The position numbers and the translations under genes are program-made. A DNA stretch of 64,000 nucleotides from Acidianus ambivalens (lineage in GTDB: Archaea > Thermoproteota > Thermoprotei_A > Sulfolobales > Sulfolobaceae): contig NZ_CP045482.1 in assembly GCF_009729015.1 (NCBI RefSeq), positions 1,918,001-1,982,000 on the forward strand, in the 5' to 3' direction. The notes under the pieces were generated by a model. The model worked only from the letters and a program-made list of their open reading frames with translations, was not told the DNA's origin and did not search any database. Position 1 is the stretch's first letter. Each line of letters begins with the position of its first letter. Positions 58,409 to 64,000 of this stretch are shown in pieces.

Positions 58409-59373
58409 ATTTTAGTCTCTTCAATGCTTTCATCATTAAGTTTCTTATAATATTTCTCATAATAAGATGAGATAAACGACATATCCTCTTCTGTTAGATC
58501 TTCTAATTCTTCTGTCTTTACAAATTCCTCCAACTCTTTAATTGTAGTAATATTAGGAACTACAGTAGAAACATTAGGATTAGCTAATACGAATTTTATA
58601 GCTAATTGAGATAACTTCATACCTTTTGATTTCGCAAATTCTAACATTCCTTTGCTGTTATTTACTGCTTCTTCAATCCATTTAATGTTCTTTAAACTTC
58701 TATGAAGATTTTTATTCTCGCCTATTGGCCATTTATCTTCAATTAAGGCATCAGATGCGTGAGGAACTCTTACTACGTTACCTATCCTATATTTAAGAAA
58801 CTCCTTGCCCGGATATTGTTCAATCATATTATAAATATGCTCTAAACCTTCATACCCAATTTTTATTGCCTCTAAGCCTTCTTCTCCCCAACCGAGTGTA
58901 GGTCCTAATGCGACTCCTATTGCTCTAACTATACCGTCTTTTTTAAGCCCTTGCATAAAATCAAAGATTTCCTTATTCCTAATTACGTTCATTTTTGGAT
59001 TATGCAACATAAGAATGTCAACATAATCTGTATTTAATCTCTTTAATGATTCTTTTATTGCAAACTCTAAATAATCTATATTAAAATTCTGTTCTATCTT
59101 CCTCCCCTTTTTATTATAAAAATCGTAACCTATCTTAGTTAATATAACTATATTGTCTCTTTTATTTCCTAGCGCTTTAGCAAGTAATTCTTCAGCTTTT
59201 CCTTCGCCGTAAATATCTCCAGTATCGTAAAAAGTTATACCTAATTCATAAGCTTTTTTCAAAATTTCTTCAGCATTTACATTTGGGGCCCACCAGTCAG
59301 TAGCAAGACTCCATAATCCTACTCCAATTTCTGAGACCCTTATTCCAGTATGACCAAAGTCTCTTTCTCTCAC
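58399..59373 (-). CDS. Aldo/keto reductase
   Basis: A 324-residue NADP-dependent TIM-barrel oxidoreductase. It shows FGHTGIRVSEIGVGLWSLA, the catalytic Asp/Tyr region ITFYDTGDIYGEGKAEELL, the Lys in NIVILTKIGYDF, the His in VDILMLHNPKMNV and the cofactor end NVSTVVPNITTIKELEE. The latter departs from the usual VIPGxxxxxxxxEN by replacing Gly with Asn. Substrate unknown. Convergent overlap of 10 nt with the ITPase gene. Confidence 0.9.
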   Translation of the reverse strand: MRERDFGHTGIRVSEIGVGLWSLATDWWAPNVNAEEILKKAYELGITFYDTGDIYGEGKAEELLAKALGNKRDNIVILTKIGYDFYNKKGRKIEQNFNIDYLEFAIKESLKRLNTDYVDILMLHNPKMNVIRNKEIFDFMQGLKKDGIVRAIGVALGPTLGWGEEGLEAIKIGYEGLEHIYNMIEQYPGKEFLKYRIGNVVRVPHASDALIEDKWPIGENKNLHRSLKNIKWIEEAVNNSKGMLEFAKSKGMKLSQLAIKFVLANPNVSTVVPNITTIKELEEFVKTEELEDLTEEDMSFISSYYEKYYKKLNDESIEETKIYK

Positions 59374-59430
59374 GTTATACCACTACTAATAATTTTAAAC
59401 ATTCTTAAAAATAAAGGTAAACATCAATAC

Positions 59431-59754
59431 ATGCTTGTTAGACTAGAAGAAAAAGAGTTCGATAAAATATTTAGCAAATTAAAAGAGCAAGTATATGAGT
59501 ATAACTCTAAAATTAGTGGCAGTGAAGTATATTTGAAACCTTATCATGTAGTATATAAAAATGGTAAGAAATATATTTATATAGGAAAATACTGGTATAA
59601 ACTGGAAAAATATAATGGAAAGATAAAATGGATATATCTTGGAAAAGAGAAACCACTTGCAAATTTACCAGATCCCCCCAAGTTTCCAGAATTTACTATA
59701 ATAAAGGATGAAAAAAGTTACATTGTTGACGAGAAATTTTTAAATAATTTCTAA
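59431..59754 (+). CDS. Tyr/Lys-rich hypothetical protein
   Basis: A 107-residue basic protein starting MLVRLEEKEFDKIFSKL. The middle is strikingly aromatic and beta-like (YKNGKKYIYIGKYWYKLEKY, then GKIKWIYLGKEKP). That pattern superficially resembles the N-terminal DNA-binding segment of the integrase stubs in this window (GKKYYVY...RERYVGPL). The start is chosen over a longer frame that overlaps the divergent reductase. I know no family. Convergent with the A-ATPase C subunit, 15-nt overlap. Confidence 0.6.
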   Translation: MLVRLEEKEFDKIFSKLKEQVYEYNSKISGSEVYLKPYHVVYKNGKKYIYIGKYWYKLEKYNGKIKWIYLGKEKPLANLPDPPKFPEFTIIKDEKSYIVDEKFLNNF

Positions 59755-60705
59755 TGAAAGTCTTGATTTTATAGCTTCTTTATTCATTTTTATTTTTAAC
59801 CCATTTATTATCATTATTAGGTCTTCCATGTCCAATTTTATTAGTTCGCTTATAGCCAAAGCGGTAACAGGAGTAAATGGAGAACCCATAAATGCATATA
59901 TTGAAGCTTTTCTAGCTTCTATTCTAGCTAATCTATACAATGAATATAACGCTGAATACGCATCGCCTAATTCGATATTCCTAGAGTATTGTGTCCTTCT
60001 TAATATATTGGCTACTTCTTCCATTTTTGAAGATTGCAAATCTCTTATAGTATCAGGCAATATCTTACATGTTAATGGTATTACTATCTTCTGCCTTATC
60101 GCTAAGCTAGCTGAGTAATAATCTTTGTATCCACATATTATTGCTTCTGCAGCAGCTTTCCAGTCACCTTTAAAGGTATCAATTATTGACGATAGTTTAT
60201 CGATAAAGTAAAAGTCAAGAAGAGACTCTAACTGGGATAAATTCCTTGGATTTTTTGATAATGCGTATTCTAATGCATTAGAATATATTGTTCCTCTTAT
60301 AATACTCCTTAGTTCTTCTATAGTTGTTGGATTGGACTCAGATATTTTTGAAAGAAATACAATTTTTGATGGTCTTGATTTATTATATATTCCAGCAATT
60401 ATTGACTTAAATTCATCTAAAGTTAAATAATAATAATATAAATCTACAATGTCGTGAGCAGACTTAACTGAAGATGAAAAATTTAATATTTTATAAATTT
60501 GATCAATTGCTCTTCTTTTTATTTCTATCTCAGCGTCATCAAATGTTGCAGGAATATCTTCTATAAAGTTTCGTTCTTTTAATATACTTAATACATTTTT
60601 CCAATCATTCTCAGCTAATAGCTCTGTTACAAGCCCTTTAGTTAATGTTGTTGATTTAAATAATCTAGAAATCGAGGAAATATATGCTAAAGAAGGAGAA
60701 CTCAC
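59740..60705 (-). CDS. atpC: A-type ATP synthase subunit C
   Basis: Central-stalk subunit linking the catalytic head to the membrane ring of the archaeal ATP synthase. The 321-residue, almost entirely helical protein has LTKGLVTELLAENDWKNVLS at the start, and the family's threefold helical repeat; RLARIEARKASIYAFMGSPF and the ending LKIMNKEAIKSRLSLE are typical. It follows a small coiled-coil stalk gene with a 4-nt overlap. The other A-ATPase genes are not in this window. Confidence 0.82.
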   Translation of the reverse strand: MSSPSLAYISSISRLFKSTTLTKGLVTELLAENDWKNVLSILKERNFIEDIPATFDDAEIEIKRRAIDQIYKILNFSSSVKSAHDIVDLYYYYLTLDEFKSIIAGIYNKSRPSKIVFLSKISESNPTTIEELRSIIRGTIYSNALEYALSKNPRNLSQLESLLDFYFIDKLSSIIDTFKGDWKAAAEAIICGYKDYYSASLAIRQKIVIPLTCKILPDTIRDLQSSKMEEVANILRRTQYSRNIELGDAYSALYSLYRLARIEARKASIYAFMGSPFTPVTALAISELIKLDMEDLIMIINGLKIKMNKEAIKSRLSLEII

Positions 60706-61034
60706 TTATATGCACCTTTAATTGCATTTAAAACTTCTGACACAGCTTTTTCCAAGTTTTTATTAGCCTTTTCTTTTATTTCACTTATTTTCTTTTCCCT
60801 CTCATCAGCATAATTCTTTCTTAACCTATCTATTTCTTCTTGAGTTTCTTTAGAAATATTTGAAGAAATCTCATCAAAGATTTTCTTTACTTCCTTATCC
60901 ATTTCTAGGCTTAGGCTATAAGCTAAATCTATTAGTTTTTTCGCATCATCAGAGGTAGTAGCTCTAATTTTATCTAAATCATTTTCAAATTCGACTATAA
61001 TCTTTGGATAAATTGAAAAGTTAGAATCGCTCAT
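60702..61034 (-). CDS. Coiled-coil protein, likely A-ATPase peripheral stalk subunit
   Basis: A 110-residue protein with a single long charged coiled coil from residue 30 to the end (QEEIDRLRKNYADEREKKIS, EIKEKANKNLEKAVSEVL). It resembles subunit H/G of the A-ATPase peripheral stalk, and its 4-nt overlap with subunit C supports that. Sequence alone would allow other coiled-coil proteins. Confidence 0.68.
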   Translation of the reverse strand: MSDSNFSIYPKIIVEFENDLDKIRATTSDDAKKLIDLAYSLSLEMDKEVKKIFDEISSNISKETQEEIDRLRKNYADEREKKISEIKEKANKNLEKAVSEVLNAIKGAYK

Positions 61035-61044
61035 TTGATTATAA

Positions 61045-61836
61045 TTATAGAGAAGTTCCTTTTATATATTTCCTGCCTCTAATTAGGTATCCAGTATGCA
61101 TTACTCCAATGTTCTTTGGTCTAACAGCGTTTTCCTTTACTTGGTATTCCCTGAGTATTAGTTCTTCAGCATGAATGTCTATAAATCCCTCATTTCTCAT
61201 TTGTAATACAGTTTTCTCTATTTGATTTACTGTAGGAACGAATACTATAAGCGAACCGGAAGGTTTTAATGCCTCATAAGCCTTTGATACAGCGTTCCAA
61301 GGATCGGGCATATCTAAAATTACAGCAGAAACTTCTTTTTCGTCTATTCCTTGTCTTATATCCTTAATTTTGAATTCTATACGATCTAAAAGATTTAGCA
61401 TTAACGCATTTTGCTTAGCTTTATTCTGCATATCTTCTCTTACATCATAGCTTATGACTTTGCCGTTAGGGCCTAAAAAGTAAGCTAAAGTTATTGTTAA
61501 AAATCCAGATCCAGTACCTGCTTCTACTACAGTATCTCCAGGCTGTATTCCAGAGGCATAAATTATATACGAAGCGTCCTTAGGATAAACAACTTGTGAT
61601 GGTCTAGGTAAAGTAGTATAAATATCCATAGGTGTAGGCTTTAGTAAATATGCCTCACCTTTTGATATTTTTATTATTTCGCCATATTCTTTTCCTATTA
61701 GCTGATCATGAATTATGTAACCTTTGTCAGTATCAAGTCTTTTGCCTTTTTTTACCTTAATCAGGAATGCTCTCTTATTATCAATCCAAATTGTAACTGG
61801 ATCGCCTTCTTGAATTGGCACATGTATAAATCTCAT
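61045..61836 (-). CDS. trmI: tRNA (adenine-57/58-N1) methyltransferase TrmI
   Basis: Forms m1A at position 58 (and 57 in archaea) of the tRNA T-loop. The 263-residue SAM enzyme begins with the small beta domain (VTIWIDNKRAFLIKVKKGKR). It continues QVVYPKDASYIIYASGIQPG, motif I VVEAGTGSGFLTITLA, IEFKIKDIRQGI and AVILDMPDPWNAV, the TrmI-specific catalytic segment. Upstream of the A-ATPase subunits by 10 nt and possibly co-transcribed. Confidence 0.95.
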   Translation of the reverse strand: MRFIHVPIQEGDPVTIWIDNKRAFLIKVKKGKRLDTDKGYIIHDQLIGKEYGEIIKISKGEAYLLKPTPMDIYTTLPRPSQVVYPKDASYIIYASGIQPGDTVVEAGTGSGFLTITLAYFLGPNGKVISYDVREDMQNKAKQNALMLNLLDRIEFKIKDIRQGIDEKEVSAVILDMPDPWNAVSKAYEALKPSGSLIVFVPTVNQIEKTVLQMRNEGFIDIHAEELILREYQVKENAVRPKNIGVMHTGYLIRGRKYIKGTSL

Positions 61837-61970
61837 TATATTAAAAATGTTTATCTTCTAAAGAGTAGTTACACTAAATATAAATGAACAAAATTCAAAA
61901 AGCCATTAAAATTTTAACTTTCAGCATTGGTGTCTTAACTCATTATGTCGTTAATACCAGCCTTCATCAT

Positions 61971-62117
61971 TCACTCTTTTATCCATAATTCCTTTCTAAT
62001 AAAATCACCTATGGCTGCTCTAATTACTTCGCTTCTTGATTCGTATCTACCTGTGTTTACTAATTCATCTATAGCTTCTAAGAATTGTTCCGGTAGTTTA
62101 ACGGTTATTATTTTCAT
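61971..62117 (-). CDS. CopG/RHH-family DNA-binding protein (48 aa)
   Basis: A 48-residue ribbon-helix-helix protein: MKIITVKLPEQFLEAIDEL, then GRYESRSEVIRAAIGDFIRK. The ITVKLP strand, the SRSEVIR turn and the final helix are complete, so this is a whole minimal RHH repressor and not a fragment. It is short enough to escape length filters. Targets unknown; the neighbouring TrmB-like gene reads on the same strand 62 nt upstream. Confidence 0.88.
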   Translation of the reverse strand: MKIITVKLPEQFLEAIDELVNTGRYESRSEVIRAAIGDFIRKELWIKE

Positions 62118-62179
62118 AAAGATCGATTATTCACCTAAGTTGAAACTGCTTTTAAGAATTATTGCAACGTAATTTTTTC

Positions 62180-62908
62180 TTATTTTGCTTGAGTCCATAA
62201 ATGGTTAAAATAAACGGTAGCGATGTCTACGATATACTTATGATTTGAGAATAGACCAGAAAGCTTATCTGCGTTTTTAATTATTAGCAAGACGGCTGTA
62301 GAAGTTATTAAACCGCTTCCAAACATGTTACTCAATTTACGTATTTGAAGTCCAGAAATTTCAGGAATGTTTATATCACTCTGAATTATTACTCTAAGAT
62401 CTGGAGAAGTATAGCTTTTTGCCTTTATGGCTTGTATTATATCTTCGCTTAATAATTCTGGATAAGATATTGCAATTGAAACCTTATTGCCTTCGTCAAG
62501 TATTTCATAAAAGGTAGATTTAATTTTATCTGGAGGTATCATAGTTATACTGTAAGTAGACGAAGGCGATAATAATGAGGATAGTGGCTCTATGAATTCC
62601 TTTTCGAATTCATCGACTTTAATCTCGATCATTTTCTTAATACTAGCCCATAGATCTCTTAGAGGTATGGCTTCATAAACAGCTGGTTTTTTTCCTAATC
62701 TTTTAATCCATCCTCTTTCTTCCAGCTTTATGAGAAGAGAGTAAATTTTTGTATAGGATATTCCCAGTTGCTCTGCTAACTGCCTTGCAGTCATCTGACC
62801 TTCTAATAACAAGGTGGAATATATCCGTAATTCTGCTCTAGATATTCCTAAAATTGAAGCAAACCTAGAGACTCTTGCTAACGTATCTTCTAACGGATTA
62901 CTATCCAT
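62180..62908 (-). CDS. TrmB-family transcriptional regulator
   Basis: A 242-residue regulator. The N-terminal winged helix (LGISRAELRIYSTLLLEGQM, then AEQLGISYTKIYSLLIKLEE) is typical of TrmB. A linker helix follows, and then a C-terminal region (residues 110-240) resembling the effector or phospholipase-D-like domain. In Euryarchaeota TrmB binds sugars; here no sugar transporter is adjacent, so the effector is unknown. Divergent from eS25. Confidence 0.85.
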   Translation of the reverse strand: MDSNPLEDTLARVSRFASILGISRAELRIYSTLLLEGQMTARQLAEQLGISYTKIYSLLIKLEERGWIKRLGKKPAVYEAIPLRDLWASIKKMIEIKVDEFEKEFIEPLSSLLSPSSTYSITMIPPDKIKSTFYEILDEGNKVSIAISYPELLSEDIIQAIKAKSYTSPDLRVIIQSDINIPEISGLQIRKLSNMFGSGLITSTAVLLIIKNADKLSGLFSNHKYIVDIATVYFNHLWTQAK

Positions 62909-62955
62909 TAAATTATTATAAGCCTATTCGCATTAAAGATTAATAGGTGTGTTAA

Positions 62956-63282
62956 ATGGGTGGAGTAACAAAAAAGCCTATTAGTAACATTGAAAAAAGG
63001 TTAAAGAGGCAAGAAGAACAACAGCAGAAAGGTAAAAAGAAGATAAGTAAAACCGGTAGTGAAGTTATATCAAAGAATATTCAAATTTCTGATGAAATGA
63101 TTAAGAAAATCCAAGAAGAAATAAAAAGAGAAAAATTGATAACACCTTACGAATTAGCAACAAAAACTAACATAACACTAAGCGTTGCAAAACGTATTTT
63201 AAAGGACTTAAATGCTCAAGGAATAATAAAAGAAGTATTTAGAAATAGAAGGACTGCAGTATATATTAACCCTCAGGCTTAG
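62956..63282 (+). CDS. rps25e: Ribosomal protein eS25
   Basis: Small-subunit protein of 108 residues with a basic N-terminus (KRLKRQEEQQQKGKKKIS) and the winged-helix domain ITPYELATKTNITLSVAKRI, then QGIIKEVFRNRRTAVY. Convergent with the nitrilase-like gene, overlapping it by 17 nt. Confidence 0.94.
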   Translation: MGGVTKKPISNIEKRLKRQEEQQQKGKKKISKTGSEVISKNIQISDEMIKKIQEEIKREKLITPYELATKTNITLSVAKRILKDLNAQGIIKEVFRNRRTAVYINPQA

Positions 63283-64000
63283 GAATAGGTTTTTCATTCA
63301 TTTTAGTCTTTTTGATACTCTTGCAAAGTCCATAAATTATTGATTCTATTCCATTTAACCTTGTATTCACACCTTCTTTATTTTGTGTTATCATAGAACT
63401 CTCTACGAGGACTATAGAATCTTCATCTTCTGCTTCCTTATAAACTAGAGAGTCTGGTGTAGCTATAAATGTTGGTGTGTATCCTACTATTTCTCCATCT
63501 TCATTTTCTATTATCTCGCCGTTTATCAGGTACGAAATTCCATTTTCAACACTTCTAGTTATTGCTACATACTTTATCAAATCTTGTTTTTTATTAACTG
63601 GCCTAGTGGTACCTATTATTAACTGTGAACCTCCTAGCGCCAAGATTCTGCTAATTTCTGGTGAAAATAGGTCATCTTCAGATAATACACCATACTTTTT
63701 ATCTAAAACTACATAAATTGGTTCTTTACCTCCAGATATTCCGAGCTTTACGTCTTTTTCTGACATTATTATCTTCCTGTATTTACCTATTATTTCTCCA
63801 TCTGGAGAGATAACCAGTGTAGTCAAGAATATCTTAGGGCCTGCTTGCTCTAAAAGAGGGCCTGCTATTAAGTGTATTTCACCTTCCATGGCTAGCTTCA
63901 CTAAGATGTCAGTAGAATTGCCAGGTATTTTTTCCGCAAGATTTTTTACTACACTCCTCATTTTCTTCTCATTATTATATATCTCGAACGTGTTACCGAC
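63266..64000 (-). CDS. Nitrilase-superfamily protein without catalytic Cys (N-terminus cut)
   Basis: C-terminal 244 codons of a carbon-nitrogen-hydrolase-fold protein; the frame stays open to the right edge (VGNTFEIYNNEKKM...), so the start lies outside. The conserved strand VISPDGEIIGKYRKIIM contains the catalytic-Lys position. The nucleophile segment normally reading GxxxCYDxRFPE here reads GVLSEDDLFSPE, with Glu (codon 63677-63679) where Cys is expected. The rest of the fold (GSQLIIGTTRPV, YVAITRSVENGISYLING) is preserved. Probably non-hydrolytic; role unknown. Confidence 0.75.
   Translation of the reverse strand, partial: VGNTFEIYNNEKKMRSVVKNLAEKIPGNSTDILVKLAMEGEIHLIAGPLLEQAGPKIFLTTLVISPDGEIIGKYRKIIMSEKDVKLGISGGKEPIYVVLDKKYGVLSEDDLFSPEISRILALGGSQLIIGTTRPVNKKQDLIKYVAITRSVENGISYLINGEIIENEDGEIVGYTPTFIATPDSLVYKEAEDEDSIVLVESSMITQNKEGVNTRLNGIESIIYGLCKSIKKTKMNEKPIPKPEG

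Noticed and set aside
61945..62172. Plus-strand 75-codon frame
   Set aside because: It is antisense to the clear CopG/RHH gene at 61971-62117 and shows no protein-like features of its own.

Overview
This window is chromosomal DNA of a thermoacidophilic crenarchaeon of the order Sulfolobales (Sulfolobus/Acidianus/Metallosphaera group; the genus cannot be fixed from sequence alone). The evidence is the A+T-rich base composition, compact and often overlapping genes, several leaderless promoters with a TATA box about 26 nt before the start codon, a purely archaeal information-processing gene set (RNAP subunits D, N and P, TFB1 with a degenerate zinc ribbon, aCPSF1/FttA, PolB3, archaeal DnaG, Pelota, Kae1/Bud32, L18e, L40e, S24e, S25e, S27ae), and archaeal lipid genes (egsA, gds, fni, isopentenyl phosphate kinase).

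Layout. 1-6290: Cdc48 ATPase (cut by the left edge), aEF-1beta, a Zn-ribbon protein, Pth2, TruD, AspRS, a KH protein, L40e and a nucleotidyltransferase. 6412-11303: an accessory-looking stretch with a degenerate ThDP-enzyme homologue, a DsrE-like protein, a 399-nt non-coding gap containing an inverted repeat and direct repeats, then an HTH-cupin-methyltransferase fusion followed by an EamA exporter. 11410-16605: tRNA-Val, aCPSF1, G1P dehydrogenase, FKBP isomerase, SAH hydrolase. 16654-23154: intron-bearing tRNA-Met, tRNA-His and tRNA-Pro. The Met and Pro genes each carry the N-terminal stub of an SSV-type integrase pointing into their 3' end. Between them lie a hypothetical gene behind a strong operator-like dyad, a four-gene DUF1464/nucleotidyltransferase/CitG-like operon, an N-acetyltransferase and CoaBC. 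23190-28336: lipid-carrier and isoprenoid operon (GlcNAc-1-P transferase, GGPP synthase, Fni, IPK, a small GHMP-like protein, Memo). 28333-32669: the classical ribosomal/RNAP operon S13-S4-S11-RpoD-L18e-L13-S9-RpoN-S2. 32689-47373: AIR-synthase-like protein, YjbQ, TyrRS, DnaG, PolB3, RimI, Pelota, a radical SAM operon, site-2 protease, LysRS, small hypotheticals and a GTPase-dead EF-Tu/SelB paralogue. 47371-54809: tRNA-Gln, TFB1, aIF1, RpoP, agmatinase, GlyRS, a run of uncharacterised genes ending in the tRNA splicing endonuclease, a repeat-containing Cys-rich protein, UbiX. 54900-64000: Thi4, S24e, S27ae, Kae1, Bud32, an inosine-triphosphatase, an aldo-keto reductase, A-ATPase stalk/C subunits, TrmI, CopG and TrmB regulators, S25e and a nitrilase-fold protein without the catalytic Cys (cut by the right edge).

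Most of the window is core housekeeping. The most promising items for new biology are the autoregulated-looking HTH-cupin-methyltransferase plus EamA pair, the twin integrase stubs that record two integrations by closely related elements, the CitG-like operon, the internally repeated 8-Cys protein, and three enzyme homologues that have lost catalytic residues (ThDP enzyme, EF-Tu-like GTPase, nitrilase).
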